DNA from: Comamonadaceae bacterium
Lineage (GTDB): Bacteria; Pseudomonadota; Gammaproteobacteria; Burkholderiales; Burkholderiaceae_C
Direction of reading: 5' to 3'
Length of the DNA: 12,217 nucleotides
Assembly (NCBI GenBank): GCA_013298415.1
Contig: JAAFHN010000031.1
Coordinates: 1 to 12,217 of the forward strand
Both the position numbers and the translations under genes were made by a program. Under the pieces are notes generated by a model, which was not told where the DNA came from, made no database searches, and saw nothing but the letters and a program-made list of their open reading frames with translations. Positions 5,807-12,217 of this stretch are shown here, one piece after another (the first letter of the stretch is position 1; every line of letters starts with the position of its first letter).

Positions 5807-7353
5807 GCAGGCCTCATTCAGAAGCAGCGGACGAGTCGAGACCGGCGGATCAACCCTGGCCCGCGATCGCACTTGCCGCTTTTGGGGCTTGGATGTGCGC
5901 CGCATTGCTCGCGCTTGCGATGTTTGCGTTGACGCTGGGAACAAGTGATGCTGCGCCCAGAGTGGTTTTGGGGGCTGGCTTCTTCATGGCGGCCATGTTG
6001 AGTTTGCGCATCCGCAGCGCAAGCACTTTCGTAGAGCAACTCTTCTTGCCGCTCTTTGCCGTGGGCCTGGGCACGCTGGCTTGGGCACTGCCAAGCAGTT
6101 TGAGCGAGCAGCTTCGCACCGGCTTGGTGGGTAGCCTTTGCCTTGGCGTCGCGATTTGCACGCAGCGCGCCATGCTGCAAACCTTGTTGGGCGCAGTAGG
6201 CATCGCCGGCTGCCTGGCTGCCGTCGCGCAGAGTTTGGGCTTGCGCGAATGGACTCTGCTCTCTTGGCTTGTGGCGTTGCTGGCCGCCGGATGCTGGTGG
6301 TGCGGCCAGCGCGTGGGCGAGCAGCGCTGGCAACTCACTTGGGCTCGAATTGGCTCAGGCGCGGCGCTGCTCGCGCTCTTTCTTGCCGCTTGGCAGTCGG
6401 GCTGGGCGATGGGTGCGGGGCAGGCGATGGGCGCGAACAGCGCTTGGTCGTTGAGCGGTGCGGCCTTCGGCTCGCCTGCGCACTTGATTTGTGCTTTGCT
6501 CGGCCTGGGTTTTGCGGGGGTGGCTTCGATGGGCGCGAAGCTGCCGAGCCCCGCACTCAGCGCGATGCCCAAAGCCGCTTCGGCGCTGGCGCTCGGCGCG
6601 CTGGCCTGCTTGTGCTTGCTACAGCCTTGGTTTGGCCTGTGCTTTGCGCTCGCGTGGCTTGCTGCGGCCTGGGGCCAGCGGGCGATGAGTGGCGTGGCGG
6701 CGTTTGCAGCCTTGTGGACGGTGCTTGCGATCTACGGCTTGCAGCAACCGAGCTTCAACTTGAAGGCGCTGATGCTGGGCGCAGCGGGTGCGCTCTTGGT
6801 GGCGAGTGCATGGCTCATGCGCCCGGCTGGGGCTGTGCGCACGGGTGCGACACAAGCTCGGCGAACGCCTTGGGCCATGCTCTTTTCGGTCGCAGCGGTG
6901 TGCTTGGTGGTGGGCATCGGCACGGTGCAAAAGGAGCGCATCAGATCGCACGGCGAAACCGTGCTCGTGCCACTCGCGCCGGTTGACCCGCGCAGCATCA
7001 TGCAGGGCGACTACATGAGCTTGGCTTTTGATATGGGCAACACAAGCGTGCCAGCTGAAGATCAGCGCGGTTCCGCTGAATGGGTGGCGCAAATCGCGCC
7101 GCGCGATGGCGTTGAGAGCGTGCTGCAAGCGCTGCGGCATCAAGCCCCAGGCATGCCCATTGCCGCCAACGAGCGCCGCTTGAAGCTGCGCGTGGTGCAA
7201 AGCCGGTGGTCGATGCCCACCAACGCCTTCTTCTTTCCTGAAGGCACGGGTTCACGTTTTGAGCTTGCCCGCTTTGGCATCTTCAAGCTCGGCAGAAATG
7301 GCGATACGGTCTTGATTGGCTTAGCGGATGCCAAGGGGCGGCCGATCAAGTAG
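5803..7353 (+). CDS. DUF4401 membrane domain fused to a GDYxxLxY-type periplasmic domain
   Basis: 516 residues from ATG 5803, which overlaps the DUF2157 stop as ATGA. Residues about 20-345 contain many hydrophobic helices (DUF4401-type region). A last membrane helix near 358-376 (FSVAAVCLVVGIGTV) is followed by a soluble domain with PLAPVDPRSIMQGDYMSLAF; the GDYMSLAF at 402-409 is the GDYxxLxY signature with Phe in the last place. In many genomes these are two proteins; here one chain carries both. The soluble domain probably faces the periplasm and its role is unknown. Translational coupling with the DUF2157 gene suggests a complex with fixed stoichiometry. The P450 gene starts 30 bp downstream, so it may share the transcript. 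Confidence 0.8.
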   Translation: MSRPHSEAADESRPADQPWPAIALAAFGAWMCAALLALAMFALTLGTSDAAPRVVLGAGFFMAAMLSLRIRSASTFVEQLFLPLFAVGLGTLAWALPSSLSEQLRTGLVGSLCLGVAICTQRAMLQTLLGAVGIAGCLAAVAQSLGLREWTLLSWLVALLAAGCWWCGQRVGEQRWQLTWARIGSGAALLALFLAAWQSGWAMGAGQAMGANSAWSLSGAAFGSPAHLICALLGLGFAGVASMGAKLPSPALSAMPKAASALALGALACLCLLQPWFGLCFALAWLAAAWGQRAMSGVAAFAALWTVLAIYGLQQPSFNLKALMLGAAGALLVASAWLMRPAGAVRTGATQARRTPWAMLFSVAAVCLVVGIGTVQKERIRSHGETVLVPLAPVDPRSIMQGDYMSLAFDMGNTSVPAEDQRGSAEWVAQIAPRDGVESVLQALRHQAPGMPIAANERRLKLRVVQSRWSMPTNAFFFPEGTGSRFELARFGIFKLGRNGDTVLIGLADAKGRPIK

Positions 7354-7383
7354 TCGCGATCTTGCGGCGCAAAATATCGGCGC

Positions 7384-8685
7384 ATGACCTCAACCGATTC
7401 GTTTGATCTGCGCAACCTGCCGCCGGGGTTTTTTGACGACCCCTATCCAACTTACGCCGCACTGCGAGAGGCCGAGCCGGTCAAACGCATGCCCGACGGC
7501 AGCTTATTTCTCACGCGGCACGCCGATTTAAGCGCGGTGTACCGCGATGCGGCCACGTTTTCATCGGCCAAGTTTGTGGAGTTTGCGCCCAAATATGGCG
7601 AGGGCTCGCCGCTCTACACCCACCACACCACGAGCTTGGTGTTCAACGACGCACCAGCCCACACCCGGGTGAGGAAGCTCATCATGGGTGCGCTCACGCG
7701 GCGGGCGGTGGAGCACATGGAAAGCGGCCTCGTGCGCCTCGTCGAGGGTTTGCTGGATCGCATCGAGGTCCGAGGCGGTGGCGACTTGGTGGAAGACTTT
7801 GCAGCCGCGATTCCGGTGGACGTGATCGGCAATTTGCTGGGGGTGCCGCACCCAGATCGCGGGCCGCTCAGGGCTTGGAGTTTGGCGATTTTGGGCGCGC
7901 TTGAGCCAGCGCTCACTTCTGTGCAACTGCAAGCTGGGCATGACGCAGTGCGAGACTTTCGCGCCTACCTCGTGCAGCTCGTGAAGGAGCGCCAACAGCA
8001 TCCCGGCGACCCCGAGCATGATGTGCTCACTCGCCTGATCCAGGGCCAATCCGGGGCGGACGGCAGCATCGAACTGCTTGCCGAAGAAGAGCTGCTGCAA
8101 AACTGCATCTTCATCCTCAACGCAGGGCATGAAACCACCACCAACCTGATTGCGAATGCCCTGGTGACACTGGCGGGCCGCCCGGATGCGCGTGAACAAA
8201 TGCTATTTATTTCGCAGCATCCAAGCAAACAAATGCTAGGACAGAGGGATATAAATGCCTCAAAAATCAGCGCCGAAGCCCATCTGGAGCCAAAAAACGC
8301 CGCGTTGGACACGGCGGTTGATGAATTCCTGCGATTTGAGTCCAGCAACCAACTCGGCAACCGCCGCGCCGTAAATGACTTTGAGCTGGGCGGCAAGCGC
8401 TTTGAGGCGGGCACCCTGCTCACGCTGTGCATCGGCGCCGCGAACCGCGACCCAGCGGTCTTTGACGCACCCAACGAACTGTGCCTGGATCGCCAGCCCA
8501 ATCGCCACCTTGCGTTTGGCCTCGGCATCCACCAGTGCGCGGGTTTGAGCCTTGCGCGGCTAGAGGGTCGAATTGCGATATCTCGGTTTGTGTCCAGGTT
8601 CCCGAACTTCCACCTTGCCGAATCACCCCATCGCAGCCACCGGGTTAGGTTCAGAGGATTTGTGAAAGCGGGCTTCTTGTGCTGA
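7384..8685 (+). CDS. Bacterial cytochrome P450 with an insertion before ExxR
   Basis: 433 residues, a soluble class I-type P450 (haem monooxygenase needing a ferredoxin and reductase, neither of which is nearby). Motifs: PAHTRVRKL with His93 and Arg97, the I-helix oxygen-activation motif AGHETT (247-252), ExxR as E314-F-L-R317, and the haem loop FGLGIHQCAG (378-387) with Cys385 as the thiolate ligand. All core residues are intact. The distance from the I-helix Thr252 to Glu314 is 62 residues; in P450cam it is about 35, so about 25-30 residues (about 272-308) are extra. Their DNA is AT-rich (about 36% GC over 8199-8270 by hand count) and holds the dispersed repeat. The substrate cannot be inferred. 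No clear Shine-Dalgarno precedes the ATG. Confidence 0.9.
   Translation: MTSTDSFDLRNLPPGFFDDPYPTYAALREAEPVKRMPDGSLFLTRHADLSAVYRDAATFSSAKFVEFAPKYGEGSPLYTHHTTSLVFNDAPAHTRVRKLIMGALTRRAVEHMESGLVRLVEGLLDRIEVRGGGDLVEDFAAAIPVDVIGNLLGVPHPDRGPLRAWSLAILGALEPALTSVQLQAGHDAVRDFRAYLVQLVKERQQHPGDPEHDVLTRLIQGQSGADGSIELLAEEELLQNCIFILNAGHETTTNLIANALVTLAGRPDAREQMLFISQHPSKQMLGQRDINASKISAEAHLEPKNAALDTAVDEFLRFESSNQLGNRRAVNDFELGGKRFEAGTLLTLCIGAANRDPAVFDAPNELCLDRQPNRHLAFGLGIHQCAGLSLARLEGRIAISRFVSRFPNFHLAESPHRSHRVRFRGFVKAGFLC
8195..8270. repeat. AT-rich insertion in the P450 gene with dispersed repeat copy 2
   Basis: 8201-8247 read on the minus strand shows CCTCTGTCC (8247-8239), 18 bases, then a 20-base end (8220-8201) with TGCTGCG near its start and TAGCA at its tip, the same layout as 3871-3917 in the hydrolase. 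The stretch also has an 11-bp direct repeat AACAAATGCTA at 8195-8205 and 8228-8238, exactly 33 bp apart, giving EQML and KQML in the protein. Reading frame is preserved throughout. Confidence 0.6.
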
Positions 8686-9062
8686 AGGCCAATCCTGGCG
8701 CTCTGCGATTTCACGTATTGATCTGGATCGCGGTTTGGCTATCGTTGACCCTGATGCTGGATTTGGTGGTCCGAGTGCCGAGGAACGACGAAGCGCTGCA
8801 ACGACAGGCCGCCCTGCAGCTTCATACGATGTACATCGTGCGCAACGGGCGCTGGGATCTGGGAGAGTTTGGGCATGGTGGATGCGAAATCCGAGCCACC
8901 CAGCTGCTCACTCTTGAGCGACTGACAGTCACTTGCAAACGGCGAAACGCGGCGGGCAAAGAAGTTAAGTTGATCATGCAGCGAGTGGGGGGCGGGTTTG
9001 TGGCCAGGATGCCCTTTCATGCGTTCAATCGGCGACTCGGAAAACTGGAGGTCTCCGAATGA
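8679..9062 (+). CDS. Small single-pass membrane protein, unknown function
   Basis: 127 residues from GTG 8679, overlapping the P450 stop by 7 bp. One hydrophobic segment at about 11-31 (FHVLIWIAVWLSLTLMLDLVV) is followed by a soluble, basic region of about 95 residues with two cysteines (69 and 86) and no domain I recognise. The basic N-terminus before the helix and positive-inside rule suggest a short cytoplasmic tail with the bulk outside, but the basic C-terminal part makes this uncertain. The GTG is chosen because it keeps the helix and couples translation to the P450; a purine-rich AAAGCGGG lies about six bases before it. The stop overlaps the next gene as ATGA. Confidence 0.6.
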   Translation: MLKANPGALRFHVLIWIAVWLSLTLMLDLVVRVPRNDEALQRQAALQLHTMYIVRNGRWDLGEFGHGGCEIRATQLLTLERLTVTCKRRNAAGKEVKLIMQRVGGGFVARMPFHAFNRRLGKLEVSE

Positions 9063-9493
9063 AGGCGGAGAAGCGCAAGTTCGGAGCCCGCCGCGCGGAG
9101 TGGTTGGTGTCGTCACTCCTGGCTGTCGTCGCTTGGCCTGTTGTCGTAGCCCTTGTCTTTTGGATTGGGTTCAGCCTTGAGGAAAACTGGCATCCAAGTC
9201 ATGCCGAGCCCTGCCACACGCCAGAAGAGCGCTTCTACCACCTGCATTTAGATGTCTTGAGCCGAGCGGACGGCGGATTCAGCTTCGAGCGGGCTTTCGA
9301 CGGAGAGAAGATGCAAGGCATCCTCGCGGCATGGAAACGCATCGACCACGCACGAGACTGCTCGGTGCCCGAGGGCCTGAGCGCGCCAGAACATTGGTCT
9401 TGCAGGGGCCTTAGTTACAGGGGGTGGCAAAACTGGCCGCCACCAGAGTGGTACAGCCCAAGCTGTTCAAACCCCTGGTTTCAGGCAAAGTAG
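9059..9493 (+). CDS. Small single-pass membrane protein with four cysteines, unknown function
   Basis: 144 residues. A strong Shine-Dalgarno GGAGG lies seven bases before ATG 9059, which overlaps the preceding stop. A highly basic N-terminus (KAEKRKFGARR) precedes one membrane helix at about 16-39, so the remaining 105 residues should be periplasmic. This part has Cys52, Cys101, Cys115 and Cys136, enough for two disulfides, and a Trp/Pro-rich end (WQNWPPPEWY at 123-132). I do not recognise the family. Overlapping start and stop codons on both sides tie it to the 127-residue membrane protein and the P450. Confidence 0.65.
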   Translation: MKAEKRKFGARRAEWLVSSLLAVVAWPVVVALVFWIGFSLEENWHPSHAEPCHTPEERFYHLHLDVLSRADGGFSFERAFDGEKMQGILAAWKRIDHARDCSVPEGLSAPEHWSCRGLSYRGWQNWPPPEWYSPSCSNPWFQAK

Positions 9494-9598
9494 CCAGCAG
9501 CTTTGACTGCGGCCTACTCGCCGCCGCATCGTTCGAGGGCTTGGCGAAGCAAGATGCAAGCGTTCACGCTCAACACAGTCACGTGCTTTTGTGCAAAT

Positions 9599-9850
9599 AT
9601 GCGCACCAGTCTTGAATTTCCTGATCCCCTGTTTCGCACCCTCAAGGCGACAGCCGCGATGCGTGGCGTCAGCTTGCGGGATCACGTGCTGGGTTTGATT
9701 GAGCGCGGGATGGCGGCCGGCCCGGTTGCTGCCGCCGCACCCCAGGCGGCTCCTCGCCTGCCTTGCATCAGCACGCAGGTGGCTTTGGGGTCCGCCATCA
9801 CGGCCGACACGACCAACGCAGACCTGATGGCGCTGCTGGACGAAACCTGA
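9599..9850 (+). CDS. vapB: VapB-type antitoxin of the third toxin-antitoxin pair
   Basis: 83 residues from ATG 9599, where the strand MRTSLEFPDPLFRTLK and helix AAMRGVSLRDHVLGLIERG match the short VapB antitoxins paired with this type of PIN toxin. A Pro/Ala-rich linker (about 40-55) and a C-terminal segment ending NADLMALLDET follow, the latter the likely toxin-binding helix. An in-frame ATG at 9503 would add 32 residues unlike the family, so I reject it. GTGCAAATATGCGCAC at 9591-9606 is an imperfect palindrome (12 of 16 positions) over the start codon, a weak operator candidate. The toxin gene follows after 29 bp. Confidence 0.8.
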   Translation: MRTSLEFPDPLFRTLKATAAMRGVSLRDHVLGLIERGMAAGPVAAAAPQAAPRLPCISTQVALGSAITADTTNADLMALLDET

Positions 9851-9879
9851 GCAGCCGCAACGAAGAGCCCGAACAATCG

Positions 9880-10347
9880 ATGACCGATCTGCAAGACGTG
9901 AACGTGTGGTTCGCGCTCGCTGTGCGCGAGCATCCGCACCACGCAGCCGCTTCGCGCTACTGGCAGCAGCGCTTTCAATCGCACCTGGATTCCGGCCAGT
10001 GGGTCGCATGGCCTTGCATGGCTTTTCGCCGAATCTCGATGCTGGGTTTGGTGCGACTTTTATGTCAACCCAAAGCCATGGGCAGCGGCGCGCTCAGCGC
10101 GGCTGATTCACTGAAGGTTTATCAAGGTGTCGTCAGTGTGCCAGGCATCGCGCTGATGCCCGAGCCCGAAGGTCTGGACGCCGCCTACGCAGCGCTGATC
10201 GATGCCCCATCCGCGTTGCCACCACGCTCACTGACCGACGCGTACTTGGCAGCTTTCGCACAAACGGCTCAACTGCGCTTGGTCACGTTTGACCGAGATT
10301 TCAAACGCTTTTCTGGCACTTCAATCGAAATCTTGGTAACCGACTAG
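9880..10347 (+). CDS. vapC: PIN-domain toxin of the third VapBC pair
   Basis: 155 residues. It begins MTDLQDVNVWFALAVREHPH, the pattern of the VapC subgroup with DVNV-ALA-HPHH motifs. Acidic residues visible are Asp6, Asp120 (SLTDAYLAAFA) and Asp138 (VTFDRDF). The Glu found in the first helix-strand region of many PIN toxins has no clear equivalent; here the segment reads RISMLGLVRLL, as in some members of this subgroup. I chose ATG 9880 over the longer frame starting at 9763, whose extra residues are antisense-like and lie inside the antitoxin gene. Its stop overlaps the stop of the convergent secreted-protein gene by 3-4 bp. Confidence 0.85.
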   Translation: MTDLQDVNVWFALAVREHPHHAAASRYWQQRFQSHLDSGQWVAWPCMAFRRISMLGLVRLLCQPKAMGSGALSAADSLKVYQGVVSVPGIALMPEPEGLDAAYAALIDAPSALPPRSLTDAYLAAFAQTAQLRLVTFDRDFKRFSGTSIEILVTD

Positions 10348-10784
10348 CGCACACACCGCAGCATCGTGGCACCGCTGCCCAGAGGCAGCGGCCCGCGTTG
10401 CTGATCGATCACCACCATGCTCACAGCATCGGTGTCGTGAAACACGCTGATGATGGCGCGTTGGCTGGCGGGCACTTCCGTTTTGCACTGCACTGCACCC
10501 ACGCGGCCACCGAGTGGCGCGCGGCGGTACTCCACATCCAGGCTGAGCGCGCCTTTGCTGGCGCGATGTTCGCTTTCAGTCACTTCACGGCAACTCGGCA
10601 CGCCATCGGGCAGCGCGCTCAGATCCACATTTTGAAAGCCCAAGCCCGTAAGCCGTACTTGCGCATGCGACAGGTTGACGGCGCGGTCGATGCCGCTTTG
10701 CAAGCAGTAGGTGAGTGCGTGGGCCGGTTGCACAGCTGCCAGAGCTGCGGCCAGCGAAACCATCACAAAAATAAGTCGCTTCAT
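10344..10784 (-). CDS. Small secreted four-cysteine protein, unknown function
   Basis: 146 residues with a clear Sec signal peptide: MKRLIFVMVSLAAALAAVQP then AHA, with likely cleavage after Ala23. The mature protein is about 123 residues with four cysteines (27, 65, 100 and 144), suggesting two disulfides formed in the periplasm. No domain is recognised; the central part has LTGLGFQNVDLSALP and a predicted beta-rich C-terminal half. A very good Shine-Dalgarno (GAGGAGAG) precedes the ATG on the minus strand. It lies downstream of rppH on the same strand with a 115-bp gap that contains only a weak hairpin. Confidence 0.75.
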   Translation of the reverse strand: MKRLIFVMVSLAAALAAVQPAHALTYCLQSGIDRAVNLSHAQVRLTGLGFQNVDLSALPDGVPSCREVTESEHRASKGALSLDVEYRRAPLGGRVGAVQCKTEVPASQRAIISVFHDTDAVSMVVIDQQRGPLPLGSGATMLRCVR

Positions 10785-10873
10785 TCCAAACTCTCCTCAT
10801 GTCGTCTTGCGCAACGCGCGCAGACAGCGCAGAGGTGATTCTGCCCACGGGGATGATGGTCGGGCGGGTATTT

Positions 10874-10892
10874 CGTTCAGGCGGTATGAACG
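10874..10892 (-). terminator. Possible terminator hairpin after rppH
   Basis: CGTTCA and TGAACG pair perfectly around a 7-base loop, 7 bp beyond the rppH stop. No T-tract follows on the minus strand, so intrinsic termination is doubtful. Confidence 0.3.
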
Positions 10893-10899
10893 CCCAATC

Positions 10900-11640
10900 T
10901 CAATGCGCCTCGTGCGCCGCCGTGTCGTCGTCGTGCAATTCGATGTCGCCGCCGCTGTCGTGCGCATCGTCTTGCACATCGATCAAGCGAGGCAGCGGCT
11001 TGTCTTCGCCGCCTTCGTTGGTGTGCGGATCGGGGTCAAAGCTCGCGCCTGGGGGCAGCTCCATCGTGAAACTGCGGCGCAATGGCTCCTGGCGGCCACC
11101 CGCTGCAACTTGCGCGTAGCTCGGTGGTGGTCGCATTGGCACACCTTTGCCGCGCAGGCCATCGCCTAAGCGGGGCAGGTAGCGCGCCAGCTCGGTGAGC
11201 GCCATTTGGTACACACCGCGCTTGAATTCCACCACCACGTCGAGCGGCACCCAGTAGTCGTTCCAGCGCCAAGCATCAAACTCTGGATGGTTGGTGGCGC
11301 GCAGGTTCAAATCCCAGTCGTGGCCAGTGAGTTGCAGCAGATACCAAATCTGCTTTTGTCCCTTGTAAAACCCACGCGCATCGCGGCGGATGTATCGCTC
11401 CGGCACGTCATAACGCAACCAATCGCGGGTGCGGCCCACCACGCGAACAAACTCAGGCTTTAGGCCAAGCTCTTCGTACAACTCGCGAAACATGGCCTGC
11501 TCGGGGCTTTCGCCTCGATCAATGCCCCCTTGCGGGAACTGCCAGGAATGCGTGCGTATCCGCTTACCCCAAAAAACCTGGTTTTTTTGGTTGAGCAAGA
11601 CAATGCCGACGTTCGGACGGTAGCCGTCTCGGTCGAGCAT
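10900..11640 (-). CDS. rppH: RNA pyrophosphohydrolase (Nudix)
   Basis: 246 residues. RppH removes pyrophosphate from 5'-triphosphate mRNA ends and so starts RNase E-dependent decay in the cytoplasm. It begins MLDRDGYRPNVGIVLLN and has WGKRIRTHSWQFPQGGIDRGE; the Nudix box runs from Gly38 to Leu60 with Glu44, Arg52, Glu53, Glu56 and Glu57 all present. I chose ATG 11640 because the family starts there; 15 upstream in-frame codons lie in the promoter. The catalytic domain ends near 165 as in E. coli RppH (176 residues). The extra tail is low-complexity and acidic, ending with Asp and His runs, as in other betaproteobacterial homologues. It diverges from proS. Confidence 0.95.
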   Translation of the reverse strand: MLDRDGYRPNVGIVLLNQKNQVFWGKRIRTHSWQFPQGGIDRGESPEQAMFRELYEELGLKPEFVRVVGRTRDWLRYDVPERYIRRDARGFYKGQKQIWYLLQLTGHDWDLNLRATNHPEFDAWRWNDYWVPLDVVVEFKRGVYQMALTELARYLPRLGDGLRGKGVPMRPPPSYAQVAAGGRQEPLRRSFTMELPPGASFDPDPHTNEGGEDKPLPRLIDVQDDAHDSGGDIELHDDDTAAHEAH

Positions 11641-11670
11641 AATCAAACCCCAAATTTTTAAACTGCATTG

Positions 11671-11698
11671 ATTATGCATATCCACCCCGTTGCGGCAA
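11671..11698 (-). promoter_or_regulatory. Likely sigma-70 promoter of rppH
   Basis: On the minus strand TTGCCG (11698-11693) and CATAAT (11676-11671) are 16 bp apart, with transcription expected to start about 25 bp before the rppH ATG. GGGG in TTTGGGGTTTGATT before the ATG can serve as ribosome site. The -35 lies inside the proS-leader hairpin. Confidence 0.5.
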
Positions 11699-11722
11699 GC
11701 ACGCGCCGGGGTGTTTTTGTTT
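11683..11722 (+). terminator. Intrinsic-terminator-like hairpin in the proS leader
   Basis: CACCCCG (11683-11689) pairs perfectly with CGGGGTG (11707-11713), extended by GCG (11692-11694) with CGC (11704-11706) across a two-base bulge. A T-tract follows at once (TTTTTGTTT, 11714-11722). The T-tract is on the proS side only, and no plus-strand gene lies upstream, so the structure would end transcription entering proS. The proS start lies 19 bp beyond the T-tract. Function as an attenuator is inferred. Confidence 0.6.
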
Positions 11723-11740
11723 GTACTCGGGGTAAACGCC

Positions 11741-12217
11741 GTGAAAGCCAGTCAGTTTTTCATCTCCACGCTCAAGGAAGCGCCTGCCGACGCCGAAGTG
11801 ATGAGCCACAAGCTCATGATGCGTGCGGGCCTCATCAAAAAGCTCTCAGCCGGGATCTACACCTACATGCCCATGGGTTTGCGCGTGATCCGCAAGGTTG
11901 AAGCCATCGTGCGCGAGGAGATGAACCGCGCAGGTGCGGTGGAGCTCACCATGCCAGTGATTCAGCCCGCAGAAGTTTGGCAAGAAACAGGCCGCTTCAC
12001 GACCAACGGGCCAGAACTGCTGCGCATCAAAGATCGCCACGGGCGCGACTTCATCGTGCAGCCCACCAGCGAAGAAGTGGTGACCGACATCGCTCGCCAA
12101 GAGCTGCGCAGCTACAAGCAGTTGCCCAAAAACCTGTACCAAATTCAAACGAAATTCCGTGACGAACGCCGCCCCCGCTTTGGACTGATGCGCGGGCGCG
12201 AATTCACGATGAAAGAC
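11741..12217 (+). CDS. proS: Prolyl-tRNA synthetase, N-terminal 159 residues (runs off the right edge)
   Basis: The protein begins MKASQFFISTLKEAPADAEV with GTG as start codon. It continues with the class II motif 1 region (SHKLMMRAGLIKKLSAGIYT, MPMGLRVIRKVEAIVREEM) and motif 2 (FRDERRPRFGLMRGREF), all typical of the bacterial-type prolyl-tRNA synthetase, which has an editing insertion later in the chain outside this window. It charges tRNA(Pro) in the cytoplasm. CGGGGT lies about eight bases before the GTG. An in-frame GTG at 11711 would add ten residues but lies in the leader hairpin, so the downstream GTG is preferred. Confidence 0.96.
   Translation, partial: MKASQFFISTLKEAPADAEVMSHKLMMRAGLIKKLSAGIYTYMPMGLRVIRKVEAIVREEMNRAGAVELTMPVIQPAEVWQETGRFTTNGPELLRIKDRHGRDFIVQPTSEEVVTDIARQELRSYKQLPKNLYQIQTKFRDERRPRFGLMRGREFTMKD

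Noticed and set aside
5330..5944. 204-codon minus-strand frame
   Set aside because: Antisense to the DUF2157 and DUF4401 genes, rich in Arg, Gln and Pro, as expected for a shadow of hydrophobic GC-rich genes.
1..12217. CRISPR array, tRNA, rRNA, integrase or phage genes
   Set aside because: I looked for regularly spaced repeats, tRNA-like arms and recombinase motifs and saw none; the accessory character comes from the toxin-antitoxin pairs and the small transposon.

Overview
The window looks like the chromosome of a freshwater-type betaproteobacterium of the order Burkholderiales, probably family Comamonadaceae. The reasons are GC-rich coding with GC-ending codons, a MetY-type sulfhydrylase and an RppH/ProS pair that resemble that family, and short AT-rich dispersed repeats of the kind I associate with it. 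This placement rests on recognising protein and repeat types by eye; no search was run.

Layout. Left edge (1-1623): the N-terminus of a CBS-domain protein (minus strand) diverges from a metY-like O-acetylhomoserine sulfhydrylase. Accessory block 1 (1620-2642): a FitAB/VapBC-type toxin-antitoxin operon on the minus strand. Its antitoxin and toxin genes are separated by a 233-bp non-autonomous transposon with 22-bp terminal inverted repeats and a perfect 5-bp target duplication; the ends resemble the IS1380/ISEcp1 group. The antitoxin promoter carries three copies of a 10-bp half-site. Middle (2643-4073): an AhpD/CMD-type peroxidase-like protein and an alpha/beta hydrolase, divergent with almost no intergenic space. 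Accessory block 2 (4102-4799): a second vapBC pair with a palindromic operator over its -10 box.

Next (4892-9493) is a tightly packed plus-strand run: a DUF2157 membrane protein, a DUF4401-GDYxxLxY membrane protein, a cytochrome P450 and two small single-pass membrane proteins with overlapping start and stop codons. The hydrolase and the P450 each contain a diverged copy of one AT-rich repeat lying in frame inside the coding sequence. In the P450 it adds roughly 25-30 residues between the I-helix and the ExxR motif.

Accessory block 3 (9599-10347) is a third vapBC pair, convergent with a small secreted four-cysteine protein (minus). The right edge is housekeeping: rppH (minus) divergent from proS (plus, runs off the window). 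A strong intrinsic-terminator-like hairpin sits in the proS leader, facing proS.

The three toxin-antitoxin modules are unlike each other and look separately acquired. The best candidates for something undescribed are the miniature transposon that splits a toxin-antitoxin operon exactly behind the antitoxin stop codon, the in-frame dispersed repeat, the proS leader hairpin and the P450-linked pair of small membrane proteins.
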